DNA of 64,000 nt. Origin: CAYWIT01 sp964458415. Lineage in GTDB: Bacteria; Pseudomonadota; Alphaproteobacteria; Micavibrionales; UBA2020. This document shows positions 51,868-60,962 of the stretch, one piece after another; within the stretch, counting starts at the first letter, position 1; every line of letters begins with the position of its first letter. Where the stretch lies: assembly GCA_964458415.1 (NCBI GenBank), contig CAYWIT010000014.1, positions 1 through 64,000 on the forward strand. Reading direction: 5' to 3'. Both the position numbers and the translations under genes were made by a program. The notes beneath the pieces were generated by a model that worked only from the letters and a program-made list of their open reading frames with translations, did no database searches and had not been told where the DNA came from.

Positions 51868-51963
51868 ATTCTCGGGAAAGTGGGCATGGACATGTGTTCC
51901 TTGTTCCCGTCACCTGTTTTTCAGGATGAACTACCGGGACAAAAAACAGAGGAAAACAAAACA
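51868..51963 (+). promoter_or_regulatory. Structured rpsD leader, candidate S4 autoregulatory site
   Basis: Leader of about 96 bases with pairing possibilities. CGGGAA (51873-51878) can pair with TTCCCG (51904-51909). CTGTTTTT (51914-51921) can pair with AAAAACAG (51942-51949), whose 3' edge touches the ribosome site GAGGA (51949-51953). CGGGA at 51935-51939 can compete for the same TCCCG (51905-51909), so two exclusive folds exist. S4 is known to repress its own mRNA in several bacteria by binding such a leader. Confidence 0.5.
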
Positions 51964-52578
51964 ATGGCTAAACGTCCACAAGCAAAACATAAGATTGACC
52001 GCCGCCTTGGCGTCAACCTGTGGGGCCGCGCAAAGTCGCCCTTCAATAAACGTGAATATGGCCCGGGCCAGCATGGTCAGGCGCGTAAGAAACCTACCGA
52101 TTACGCGATTCAGCTGCATGCCAAGCAAAAGCTGAAAGGCTATTACGCGAACGTCGGCGAGCGTCAGTTCCGCCGCTATTATCAGGAAGCCTGCCGTCGT
52201 AAAGGTGATTCCGGTCATAACCTGATTGAATTGCTGGAGCGTCGTCTGGATGCGGTTATTTACCGCATGAAATTTGTGCCGACTATTTTTGCGGCACGCC
52301 AGTTCGTCAGCCATGGCCATGTTAAATTGAACGGTAAGCGCGTCACCATTCCGTCAATTTCCGTTAAAGATGGCGATATCATCGAATTGAAAGACAAATC
52401 CCGTCAGATGACATTGGTTCTGACCGCGACGGAAGCGCAGGATCGTGATATTCCGGCTTACCTTGAAGTTGATCACAAAGCGGGCACGGGCAAGTTTGTT
52501 CGTAAGCCGACCTTTGAGGAAGTGCCCTATCCGGTCCGGATGGAACCGAACCTGATTATCGAATTCTACAGCCGTTAA
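51964..52578 (+). CDS. rpsD: 30S ribosomal protein S4
   Basis: A primary 16S rRNA-binding protein that starts 30S assembly. MAKRPQAKHKIDRRLGVNLWG and FNKREYGPGQHGQARKK open the protein, and the S4 RNA-binding domain follows (ERRLDAVIYRMKFVPTIF, ARQFVSHGHVKLNGKRV). The ATG at 51964 gives the family start; an open frame reaches further up through the leader but is not coding. GAGGA lies ten bases upstream. Stand-alone gene with its own promoter and terminator, as in alphaproteobacteria. Confidence 0.98.
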   Translation: MAKRPQAKHKIDRRLGVNLWGRAKSPFNKREYGPGQHGQARKKPTDYAIQLHAKQKLKGYYANVGERQFRRYYQEACRRKGDSGHNLIELLERRLDAVIYRMKFVPTIFAARQFVSHGHVKLNGKRVTIPSISVKDGDIIELKDKSRQMTLVLTATEAQDRDIPAYLEVDHKAGTGKFVRKPTFEEVPYPVRMEPNLIIEFYSR

Positions 52579-52592
52579 TCGGCCTGAAATTC

Positions 52593-52628
52593 AAAAAAAG
52601 CCGCTCGTGCAAACGGGCGGTTTTTTTT
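52593..52628. terminator. Bidirectional intrinsic terminator after rpsD
   Basis: CCGCTCG (52601-52607) and CGGGCGG (52614-52620) form a seven-pair stem with one G-U wobble, with eight T after it (52621-52628) and seven A before it (52593-52599). It can stop rpsD on + and the trmJ-acetyltransferase operon on -, whose last gene ends in the T tract. Confidence 0.88.
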
Positions 52629-53160
52629 ATTTTCGCTTCAGGCGTTTTTCAAAGATCAGCACATCTTCATCCTGTCCGTCATGCCATTTCTCTGGCTGGC
52701 GGCGGAGGAGGTGGAACCCGTGCCGCAGGATCGAGGCTTCGGAGGCGGTGTTGTCTGCACGGACGCCGACCAGCAGGCGCTCGATTTCCGGATGGCTGTC
52801 CGCCCAGTCCAGCCGGGCCTCGAAAAGCAGCTTTGAAAAGCCTTTGCCACGCCATTCCGGTTCGATCCATGATCCCCATAAAACAGCGGTATGCTCGGGG
52901 GATTCATTTGACCAGTCACCTTTTTCAATGCCGGTAATGCCGATCAGGTGGTTGCCATGGTACAGTCCAAAGATTGCCTGTTTTGGCTTTGTAATCCAGC
53001 GCCGCCAGTCTTCTTCTGTCTTTTTGCTTTCTGATTCAAAAGTGGCGTAAAAAACGCCGGGGGCAAGCTTGAGGGCGCGCAATCGCATGCGGGAGAGGGG
53101 TTCCCAGTCCTCTGCCCTGATTTGGCGGATCGTAACATTGTCGTGGAGCTTCTGTGTCAT
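52627..53160 (-). CDS. GNAT-family N-acetyltransferase
   Basis: A 177-residue acetyltransferase with the GNAT core: TIRQIRAEDWEPLSRMRLRA at the start, GLYHGNHLIGITGI (strands 2-3), LWGSWIEPEWRGKGFSKLLF with the acetyl-CoA loop RGKGFS, and VRADNTASEASILRHGFHLL. Its ATG overlaps the end of trmJ (ATGA). Substrate unknown; family members acetylate small amines or protein N-termini. Confidence 0.88.
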   Translation of the reverse strand: MTQKLHDNVTIRQIRAEDWEPLSRMRLRALKLAPGVFYATFESESKKTEEDWRRWITKPKQAIFGLYHGNHLIGITGIEKGDWSNESPEHTAVLWGSWIEPEWRGKGFSKLLFEARLDWADSHPEIERLLVGVRADNTASEASILRHGFHLLRRQPEKWHDGQDEDVLIFEKRLKRK

Positions 53161-53942
53161 GTATCGCTCCTGTTTTCAGTCAGGCTGGAAATAATGCCAT
53201 GCAGGGTGCGAATTTCCTGTTCTGTCGGCTGTGACCGGAAGAAAAAATTGCGGATATTGCGGAGCGTCGTCGGTTTTTGTTCTGGACTGCGAAAAAAACG
53301 ATGCGCGGAAAGCTCTTCTTCCAGGTGGCGTAGCAGATTTTCGATGTCGCCTTTTGTCGCTGGGGTGTTTTCTCCGATAGCCGGAACGATTTCCCTCGCT
53401 GTAAAGGGGTTTTGACATGATAGCCATGTATGGGAAACAAGCAGGACGGCCTGCGCAAGGTTGAGCGAGGAAAAGCCCGGATTGAGGGGGATATTCAGGA
53501 TGGCGTTGGCGAGAGCGATATCGTCGTTTTCAAGACCGGTCCGTTCGCGTCCGAAAAGGATGCCGCATTTCTGGATGTGAGCGGCATTTTTCTCATGAAT
53601 AATTTTTGCAGCGGCGTCTGCTGTGTATATATCCTTGACCATGTCGCGTCCGCGCGCGGTGGTGGCAAAGATGTATTCAAGATCCGCAATGGCCTCTTGC
53701 GTGGTAGAAAAAACTCTAGCGTTCTCAAGGACGCTAACGGCGCCGGAGGCGGCGGAGACAGCCGCAGGGTTGGGCCAGCCATCCCGTGGCGAGACAATGC
53801 GGAGCTCGGTGACGGCGCAGTTCAGCATGGCTCGTGCGCACATGCCTATATTTTCTCCCAGTTGCGGTTCGACCAGAATGATTACCGGTGCGAGGGGAAG
53901 GTCTTTCTGAAGTTTTCCTTGGGTCTGGTTTGTGCCTGCCAT
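53157..53942 (-). CDS. trmJ: tRNA 2'-O-methyltransferase TrmJ (SPOUT family)
   Basis: Methylates the ribose of nucleotide 32 in tRNA anticodon loops. SPOUT knot motifs are present: VEPQLGENIGMCARAMLNC, FGRERTGLENDDI and NPGFSSLNLAQAVLLVS. The C-terminal helical extension (NLLRHLEEELSAHRFF) is typical of TrmJ. 261 residues. First gene of a two-gene operon with the acetyltransferase. Confidence 0.92.
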   Translation of the reverse strand: MAGTNQTQGKLQKDLPLAPVIILVEPQLGENIGMCARAMLNCAVTELRIVSPRDGWPNPAAVSAASGAVSVLENARVFSTTQEAIADLEYIFATTARGRDMVKDIYTADAAAKIIHEKNAAHIQKCGILFGRERTGLENDDIALANAILNIPLNPGFSSLNLAQAVLLVSHTWLSCQNPFTAREIVPAIGENTPATKGDIENLLRHLEEELSAHRFFRSPEQKPTTLRNIRNFFFRSQPTEQEIRTLHGIISSLTENRSDT

Positions 53943-54087
53943 GTTATCTCTTTGATAAGGTTAATTTTAATAACGGATAGCATATTCGCACCTAAAACCC
54001 AAGCGGGAGAATTTAAAATAATGTTAACAATCAGCATGTTACAATTAAATTAGGGAGAAACCTTTTTCACGTGCGGAAAGCCGGAGA

Positions 54088-54717
54088 ATGACGGAGAGCC
54101 TTTCAGCAACAGCAAATGCCTTTCTTAAGGACTTTGCCTTTGATTTCAAGCTTAAGTACGCGACCAAAATCGCGGGCCGTGCTGATGCCATCTATAGCTC
54201 GCTTTACCATGCGCTGGGAGAGAATAACAGCCGACTTAGTTCCCTCAAAAGCAAACGGGCGCAAACGCTTGCAAACATTGACAGGATTACAGCGGAGCAG
54301 CCTGAGGGGGATGCGCGCACAAAGACGTTGTCGCAAATCAGGGTCAACTTCGTAAAGGATGCGGTTGCGGCTCTGAAATACGGCAACGGAACAGGAAAGG
54401 CGACGCTGGTGGCGGGAGCCCTTTCCGAGCTGTCGAATGAACTGTCCGATGCTGTCAGCGATTATGTCGCGACACTGGGAGGCACGAAAACTGCAGACGA
54501 TGACAGTTTTATTTCCACGGCGACGCGGGCGATGAATGATTTAAGAAGTCTGGTCACAAAGCAGTCTAGCCTGCTGCGCACGGAAAAAGTTTTGTTCAGC
54601 GCGAGCATTCAAAGCGCCAAGAAAGCACTTGCCACAGCGCAGACAGCCCTTGAAAGTCTGTCGGTTGCGGCAGCGGCTCCGGCAGATGCGTCCGCTCCCC
54701 TTGATATTATCGTGTGA
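54088..54717 (+). CDS. Unknown alanine/serine-rich helical protein
   Basis: A 209-residue protein, not recognised. It is rich in Ala, Ser, Lys and Leu, with predicted long helices (ANAFLKDFAFDFKLKYATKI, LSNELSDAVSDYVATLG, SIQSAKKALATAQTALESL). No signal or membrane segment. It looks like a structural or coiled-coil protein; flagellin-like heptads can be imagined but no flagellin signature is present. Converges on the next unknown gene with two bases between. Confidence 0.6.
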   Translation: MTESLSATANAFLKDFAFDFKLKYATKIAGRADAIYSSLYHALGENNSRLSSLKSKRAQTLANIDRITAEQPEGDARTKTLSQIRVNFVKDAVAALKYGNGTGKATLVAGALSELSNELSDAVSDYVATLGGTKTADDDSFISTATRAMNDLRSLVTKQSSLLRTEKVLFSASIQSAKKALATAQTALESLSVAAAAPADASAPLDIIV

Positions 54718-54719
54718 CT

Positions 54720-55163
54720 TTACGCTGCCTCACCTTGAGGGGGGAGCGTGATGGCTTTTGGCGACTTTTTGCTGACGTCGGGATGGTCGATGACAACATT
54801 GTTTTCAACCGTATAATCAAGGCTGCGAAAGATATTTTCGATCGTGGCGATATCCTTGTCGGTGATATCTGCGACTGTTTGCGTGGAAAGGTTGATAAAG
54901 TGGGCGGGTTTCAGTCCGAAGAAACCCGAAAGGAAGTCATGAAAGTCAAACGTAAACGGGGATTCGGTGCGGAGGCGTTCGGTGCGGATAATAGCAGCGC
55001 TCAGCTCTGCGCGAACGATGACGGGATAAAATTCATCAAGGGGGTGTTCCTGAATAGAAGAGGAAAAAACTTTCTTGAAGTGTTGCGGACTGATGCATTC
55101 ATTGAGCTTCAAATAGAGCTGGCGGGCTTTAAGGATGTCGTCGTGCGCTTCTATTTGGGTCAT
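54720..55163 (-). CDS. Unknown protein coupled to DAHP synthase
   Basis: A 147-residue soluble protein of unknown family. Segments seen are KARQLYLKLNECISPQHFKK, FYPVIVRAELSAAIIRTERL and DFHDFLSGFFGLKPAHFINL; the remainder is acidic. Its ATG overlaps the stop of the class II DAHP synthase (ATGA), so it is translated with it. A role in aromatic amino acid synthesis is only suggested by this coupling. Confidence 0.65.
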   Translation of the reverse strand: MTQIEAHDDILKARQLYLKLNECISPQHFKKVFSSSIQEHPLDEFYPVIVRAELSAAIIRTERLRTESPFTFDFHDFLSGFFGLKPAHFINLSTQTVADITDKDIATIENIFRSLDYTVENNVVIDHPDVSKKSPKAITLPPQGEAA

Positions 55164-56575
55164 ACGGTTTGCTCCTTGTCCTTGAAGGGGTGCTTTTTCC
55201 GGTAGTGCGCCTGCAATTCATCAGCGATCAGGAACGCCAGTTCCAGCGCCTGTGAAGCGTTGAGGCGCGGGTCGCAGTGCGTATGATAGCGTTCGGACAA
55301 CGTGTCATCGGTTATTTTATAGCCGCCGCCAACGCATTCAGTCACGTCTTGTCCCGTCAGTTCGAAGTGCACGCCGCCGGCATAAGTGCCCTCGGCTTCA
55401 TGCACGGCAAAAAAACTTTTGACTTCGGTCAGGATATTTTCGAATTCACGCGTTTTATAGCCGGAAGAGGAGGTGCGGGTATTGCCATGCATCGGGTCGC
55501 AGGACCAGGTGACGATGCGGCCTTCTTTTTGCACGGCGCGGATAAACGCAGGAAGGTGCTTTTCAACCCTATCATGCCCGGTGCGGCAAATCAGGGTCAG
55601 GCGACCGGATTCATTCTCCGGATTAAGAATGTCGATCAGACGCAGCAATTCATCCGAGGAAAGGCTGGGGCCGCATTTCAGGCCGATCGGATTTTTGACG
55701 CCGCGCAGAAATTCCACATGGGCGCCATCGGGCTGGCGGGTACGGTCGCCAATCCAGAGAAAATGTGCAGAAACATCATACCAGTCGCCGGTTGTGCTAT
55801 CTACGCGGGTCAGGGCTTGTTCATACGGCAGGAGCAGCGCTTCATGCGATGTAAAAAAGTCAACCTCGCGGAGCTGTTGCGTGTTTTCGCCCGTGATGCC
55901 GGAGGCGGACATAAAAGCCAGAGTCTGGTCCAGCCGCTGGGCAAGATCCTGATACCGTTCGGATAAGGGGTGCCCCTTGACGAAATCAAGCGTCCACTTA
56001 TTAACCCGGTGCAGGTCGGCATACCCGCCATGAGCAAAGGCGCGGACAAGATTAAGCGTCGCCGCCGACTGGTTATAGGCCTGAATGATGCGTTGCGGAT
56101 TTATACGACGGCTTTCCGCGGTGAATTCAGCGCCATTGATAATATCCCCTTTATAACTTGGCAGTGTGATGCCGTTGCGGGTTTCGTCCGGCTCGCTACG
56201 GGGTTTGGCAAATTGTCCTGCGATGCGGCCAACCTTGACGACGGGCAGCCCTGCAGCAAAGGTCATGACAATGGCCATCTGCAAAAGAACCCGGAAGGTG
56301 TCGCGGATATTTTTAGGATTAAATTCAGCAAAGCTTTCGGCGCAGTCGCCGCCTTGCAGCAGGAAGGCTTCTCCGGCCGCGACTTTGGCCAGAGATTGTT
56401 TCAGGCGGCGGGCTTCTCCGGCGAAAACCAATGGGGGATAGTTTTTCAGCGTTTCTTCAACGGCATGCAGCTCCTGCGGGTTGTCATAGACAGGAAGCTG
56501 TTTGGCCGGATATTGCTTCCAGCTGTCAGGCGTCCATGCTGACGTTGTTTCGTATTTCTTTTCTGGTTGCTTCAC
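55160..56575 (-). CDS. aroF: Class II DAHP synthase
   Basis: First enzyme of the shikimate pathway, joining PEP and erythrose 4-phosphate. It is the plant/Mycobacterium type (class II): SAWTPDSWKQYPAKQLPVYD, FLLQGGDCAESFAEF with the metal-binding Cys, KVGRIAGQFAKPRSEPDET, and VTWSCDPMHGNT near the C-terminus. 471 residues, full length. No chorismate mutase or ACT domain is attached. Symbol is uncertain because class II enzymes carry different names. Confidence 0.95.
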   Translation of the reverse strand: MKQPEKKYETTSAWTPDSWKQYPAKQLPVYDNPQELHAVEETLKNYPPLVFAGEARRLKQSLAKVAAGEAFLLQGGDCAESFAEFNPKNIRDTFRVLLQMAIVMTFAAGLPVVKVGRIAGQFAKPRSEPDETRNGITLPSYKGDIINGAEFTAESRRINPQRIIQAYNQSAATLNLVRAFAHGGYADLHRVNKWTLDFVKGHPLSERYQDLAQRLDQTLAFMSASGITGENTQQLREVDFFTSHEALLLPYEQALTRVDSTTGDWYDVSAHFLWIGDRTRQPDGAHVEFLRGVKNPIGLKCGPSLSSDELLRLIDILNPENESGRLTLICRTGHDRVEKHLPAFIRAVQKEGRIVTWSCDPMHGNTRTSSSGYKTREFENILTEVKSFFAVHEAEGTYAGGVHFELTGQDVTECVGGGYKITDDTLSERYHTHCDPRLNASQALELAFLIADELQAHYRKKHPFKDKEQTV

Positions 56576-56672
56576 CGTGAGCTCCGGAAGAATTTAAGCG
56601 TGTGATCAAGTATACAGGTTTTTAAGGCGAGCGGTCAAATGACGCCTTCAAAACGAGCTTTTTAACATAAAC

Positions 56673-59258
56673 CTAGGGTGAGCGGCGTGGCGCCAGCGCA
56701 GCAAAGAGGGTTTTTTCCAGATGCGAAATTTTTTCCGGATGGATAATTTTCAATCCGAACCCGTCCCGGACGTAGAAAACGTCCAAGGCACGATTGCCAA
56801 AGGTCGTGACCTTGGCAGAGAATATTTGCAATCCTTCTGCACTGAGCGCCGAGGTGATATCATAGAGAAGGCCGGGACGGTCTTTGCCGTTAATTTCTAT
56901 GACGGTGTGGCTGTTGCTGGCATCATTATCAATGAATATGCGCGGCGCCACGGCAAAGGGGCGGTCTTTTTTTGAAAGCGTTTTTTGACAGGCCAGAATT
57001 TCTGCATCGAGATCAATTTTTCCGTTCAATGCCGCCTTGATCATTTTTTTCATGAAGGGCGTGTTATCGTATGCTTTCCCGTTTAATCCCTGCACACGGA
57101 AGACATCAAGCGCCATACAGTCTGCCAGCGTATAAATACGGGCGTCAACGATAGAGGCGCCACTGGCTGCGATGGATCCGGAAAGCAGGGCGAACAATCC
57201 CTTGCGGTCCGGTGTATATATTTTGACTTCAGTAGAATCTTGGCGGGTATCGGGCGTCATGACAATGACGGCTGGTTCCTTTTCCAGACGGGTCTTGTCA
57301 ATGCCGCGCATCATTTCCGTTGTGGTCTCCGGAGGCGGGAGCGCTGCCCCGGAGAGGAGCTGTGTTGTCCGTTCATAGAGGTCTGCCAGCAAGACTGCTT
57401 TCCAGTTGTTCCAGCGGTCCGGTCCAACAGCCATGATGTCGGAAACAGTCAGGATATACAGGAGTTTCAGACGTTCCGGCGACTGTACTTCTGCTGCAAA
57501 ATCTGATATCGTTTTGGGGTCGTTCAGGTCATGTTTCAGGGCTGTCATGGTCATGAGCAGGTGCTGTCTGACAAGCCATGCGACGGTTTCCGTTTCAGTC
57601 GGGGAGAGGCCGAGTTTCGGACACAGGCGCTTTGCGATGGAGCTGCCCTTGGTAGAATGCTGGCCGCCTGTACCCTTGGCAATATCGTGGAGGAACATGG
57701 CGGCATAGAGCGCGCGGCGCGATTGAATTTTTTTAAAAATTTCTGATACTAGCGGCGCCTGTTCGGTCAGTCCGCCGTTTTCCAGTTTATGCATCATGCC
57801 CACGGCGCGGATGGTGTGCTCGTCTGCTGTAAAAACATGGTACATATCATATTGCATATGCGCATGGATATTCGCGAAGTCGGGAATAAGGATTGAGAGG
57901 ACGCCTGCTTCATTCAGGCGGCGAAGTGTTTTTTCCGATCCCTTCTTGTCAAGGAGGATGTCAAGAAAGAGATGACAGGCTGCGTTGTAATGAGGCAGGA
58001 AGCTGTCAGCTTTTAAAGTGCTCCGTATGGCGCGCAAGGCATCGGAATGGATATCAAGCCCGGATGTTTGCGCTACGCGAAAAATACGGATTATTTCCAG
58101 CGGCGTTTTTTTAAAAATGGCTGGATTTTCAATGGTCAGCCGGTTATTGCGAACGGGAAAGCCGTCAATGGTTTCTTCCAGCGCAAGCTTGCGAGTGCCA
58201 GCCGTTGTTCCGGTTGCGAAGGCCCGCGATTCCAGATCGGTACAGAGAATGCGCGTCAGATATCCCGTTTCGTTGGCCATATGGAAGTAGTCATGCATAA
58301 ATTTTTCGGCGCGGATGTTGGGCTTGGTATCCTTGTAACCCATGCGGGCGGCGATCCGGGGCTGGATATCAAAAGCGAGGCGGTCATCAGGGCGCCCCGC
58401 AATCAGGTGCAGATGGCAGCGTACGGTCCAGAAAAAGTGCAAGGCCCGTCGCAGGCTCTCCGATTCGGCAGAGGTCAGTATGCCCTGTGTTTTGAGATCC
58501 TCCGGTGACTTGATTCCATATATAAAATCAGATAGCCAGAACAGCGTTTGGAGGTCGCGAAGCCCGCCCTTGCTCTCCTTGATGTTTGGCTCGAGATAAA
58601 AACGGGTATCGCCGAATTTTTTATGCCGCGCCTCTTGTTCTTCCAGCTTGGCGGCAATGAATTGTCCGGGAGGAGAGAGTTTTATGTCTTGCTGAATAGC
58701 GGTGCGAAGTTGACGAAACAGGCCGGACGATCCTGCAATGAGCCGCATGTCGAGCAGGCTGGTCAGAAAATGCAGATCCTGAGGCAGCGTGTTCAGGCAC
58801 TCCTCAATGGTGCGAACAGAAGCCGAGAGTTTTAATCCTGTTTCCCAAAAGGCTGCGGTCAGAGATTCGACCAGTTTGTGTATTTTTTTGTTTGCCGGGC
58901 TCTCAAGCAGAAAAAGGATATCAACGTCAGACCAAGGTGCCAGTTCATTCCGTCCATATCCGCCCGTGGCAATCAGGCAAAAGGACTCCTCGCCTTCTGC
59001 CGATGATTTTTGGAAGAGTGCTTTTAATAGTTTTGATATAAAATCATCAACCAAAACAGTATGGTTGGTTTGATAATATAATCCAAATTCAGAGATCTTT
59101 TTTGGATTGTCGGCAGATGCGGCAATTTGTTCTTTTTTTGACTTAAAATTATCAACTATCAATTTGAAATTATTATTAAACTCATCACTTTTGCAGGGTG
59201 AAGCAGGGATGGTTTTTCTGGGTGTGGGGGCTTTTTTCATCATAAAAATATTTTGCAA
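56673..59258 (-). CDS. glnD: PII uridylyltransferase / uridylyl-removing enzyme
   Basis: Nitrogen sensor that adds or removes UMP on PII proteins. The nucleotidyltransferase motif is GGYGRNELAPWSDVDILFLL (about 96-115); the HD hydrolase domain has MYHVFTADEHTIRAVGMMH and MFLHDIAKGTGGQHS; two ACT domains end the protein (TEVKIYTPDRKGLFALLSG and VIEINGKDRPGLLYDITSAL), binding glutamine. The TTG start at 59258 is backed by AAGGAA six bases upstream. At 861 residues it is slightly shorter than the 890-940 of relatives. Single gene. Confidence 0.95.
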   Translation of the reverse strand: MQNIFMMKKAPTPRKTIPASPCKSDEFNNNFKLIVDNFKSKKEQIAASADNPKKISEFGLYYQTNHTVLVDDFISKLLKALFQKSSAEGEESFCLIATGGYGRNELAPWSDVDILFLLESPANKKIHKLVESLTAAFWETGLKLSASVRTIEECLNTLPQDLHFLTSLLDMRLIAGSSGLFRQLRTAIQQDIKLSPPGQFIAAKLEEQEARHKKFGDTRFYLEPNIKESKGGLRDLQTLFWLSDFIYGIKSPEDLKTQGILTSAESESLRRALHFFWTVRCHLHLIAGRPDDRLAFDIQPRIAARMGYKDTKPNIRAEKFMHDYFHMANETGYLTRILCTDLESRAFATGTTAGTRKLALEETIDGFPVRNNRLTIENPAIFKKTPLEIIRIFRVAQTSGLDIHSDALRAIRSTLKADSFLPHYNAACHLFLDILLDKKGSEKTLRRLNEAGVLSILIPDFANIHAHMQYDMYHVFTADEHTIRAVGMMHKLENGGLTEQAPLVSEIFKKIQSRRALYAAMFLHDIAKGTGGQHSTKGSSIAKRLCPKLGLSPTETETVAWLVRQHLLMTMTALKHDLNDPKTISDFAAEVQSPERLKLLYILTVSDIMAVGPDRWNNWKAVLLADLYERTTQLLSGAALPPPETTTEMMRGIDKTRLEKEPAVIVMTPDTRQDSTEVKIYTPDRKGLFALLSGSIAASGASIVDARIYTLADCMALDVFRVQGLNGKAYDNTPFMKKMIKAALNGKIDLDAEILACQKTLSKKDRPFAVAPRIFIDNDASNSHTVIEINGKDRPGLLYDITSALSAEGLQIFSAKVTTFGNRALDVFYVRDGFGLKIIHPEKISHLEKTLFAALAPRRSP

Positions 59259-59347
59259 TTATATTTCCTTAAAGTGCATTTTCTAATGCGTTTCATTCCA
59301 AAAAATGATATTCAATATTTTACCAATAAGAAACATAAATCAGAATT

Positions 59348-60937
59348 GTGAGCGAAGCCGTGTTCGTATTTTACGATACAGAGACTACGGGTCTTGAGAA
59401 AGACTTCAGCCAAATTCTTCAGATCGCATTGGTTTTTACCGATGACGATCTTAATATTCTGTCGAGCAAGAAGATAGAGTGCCGTCGCCTGTCGTGGGTT
59501 GTGCCCTCTCCGGGGGCCTTGCTGACGACAGGTTTTGTCCCAGATGATCTGAAAAAGGGAAAATATTCCCATTATGAAATGATGGCAGAAGTCGATCAGT
59601 GGCTTCGGGCGCAGCACTGGCCGATTATTTTTGCGGGATACAATACGCTGGGGTTTGACGAGCCGGTATTGGCGCAAAACCTTTACCAAAACCTATTTGA
59701 CCCTGTTTTGACAACGGCGAAGAACGGGCACAATGACCAGTCCAATGGTCGGCTGGATGTCATGGTTCTGGTCAAGGCGGTTTCTCTATATATGCCGGAT
59801 GCTTTGAAACTCGATGCTGTGAACGAATACGGCAAGCCAAGTCTGTCGTTGGTGAATGTCGCACGTCAGAACGGTGTTGTCCTTTCTGACGAAGATGCGC
59901 ACGATGCCATGAATGACATTAAGGCCACCATCGGTGTTGCGCAGGTTATACGCAAGGCTGCGCCGGAGCTTTGGGCGCAGATGCAGGAACTGGCGACTGC
60001 AGAAGGGGTCAGCAGATTTTTGGACACTCACGGGATCTTTACTTTTGGCCATATCGCCTATGGCAAGACGCGCACTGCGGTTGCCACGCGTGCCGTAGAA
60101 CGGGAGGGCGATGCAGCCCAGATTCTTTTTGATCTTTCCCGTGATCCGGCACCATATTTGTCCATGACGCCGGAACAGCTTGCCGAGGTCATGAAGCAGA
60201 AAAAAGACAGCCCTTTTATGGTGGTGCATCGCAATAGCCAGCCGATTTTAATGCCGATGGAGGCGTCTGATGCCGTCATTCCGGCGGATTTTGATGACAA
60301 TGTGGCAACGGCGCGGGCGAGGGTCATTCATGGCGATGCGGGCTTTCAGGACAGGTTGAAACAGGCGGCGGTATTGCTGCAGCAAAGCGAAGCTCCGGGC
60401 CCCGTCAACCGGCTGCCGGAACAAATGCCAGATCTCCCTGCGACGGAAGCGGTGCGTCGGAAACTGACGGACTGGATGCGGGATTTCCATGCGACGGAAA
60501 GCTGGAAAGACGCAGCCGCCGTGTTGGGCGATTTCTATGCCCGGTTTGAGGACGAGTTGAAGGAAGATCCGTCATTGCGGCGCTTTGTGAAACTGGCCGG
60601 ACGTCTGGTCTATGAACATGCTCCGGAAGAACTAGATGAATCGCGGCGGGAGCAGATGAAAAAGCATATTGCTTCCCGTTTGCTCAATCCTGATCCGAAA
60701 ACACCTTATATGACGATATCAAAAGCGCGGCAGGAACTTGAGCAGATCGAGCGCGAGCGTGCGGCGGGCAAAGAGCGCTGGCAGCATGTGAGCGATACCC
60801 AGATACGATCCATCAAGCTTTACTATACGGCACTGGAAAAGGAATATGCGCCCTATATTTCCGGCTATCAGCAAGGGGGGGGAGATATTGCGCCACCTGC
60901 AAGTAAAGGGCCTGATACGCCGCCGCGACTATCATAG
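59348..60937 (+). CDS. sbcB: Exonuclease I homologue (DEDDh family)
   Basis: A 3'-5' single-strand DNA exonuclease acting in recombination and mismatch repair. The N-terminal DEDDh core shows VFYDTETTGLEK, GYNTLGFDEPVLAQNL and the last motif DAHDAMNDIKATIG. The following SH3-like and helical domains (to about 510) match ExoI in layout. 529 residues, longer than the 475 of E. coli because of a tail (GYQQGGGDIAPPASKGPD). GTG start, weak ribosome site. ExoI is not common in alphaproteobacteria. mutS lies about 1.5 kb on. Confidence 0.88.
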   Translation: MSEAVFVFYDTETTGLEKDFSQILQIALVFTDDDLNILSSKKIECRRLSWVVPSPGALLTTGFVPDDLKKGKYSHYEMMAEVDQWLRAQHWPIIFAGYNTLGFDEPVLAQNLYQNLFDPVLTTAKNGHNDQSNGRLDVMVLVKAVSLYMPDALKLDAVNEYGKPSLSLVNVARQNGVVLSDEDAHDAMNDIKATIGVAQVIRKAAPELWAQMQELATAEGVSRFLDTHGIFTFGHIAYGKTRTAVATRAVEREGDAAQILFDLSRDPAPYLSMTPEQLAEVMKQKKDSPFMVVHRNSQPILMPMEASDAVIPADFDDNVATARARVIHGDAGFQDRLKQAAVLLQQSEAPGPVNRLPEQMPDLPATEAVRRKLTDWMRDFHATESWKDAAAVLGDFYARFEDELKEDPSLRRFVKLAGRLVYEHAPEELDESRREQMKKHIASRLLNPDPKTPYMTISKARQELEQIERERAAGKERWQHVSDTQIRSIKLYYTALEKEYAPYISGYQQGGGDIAPPASKGPDTPPRLS

Positions 60938-60962
60938 GCTTATTATAAACAGAGGACTCATC

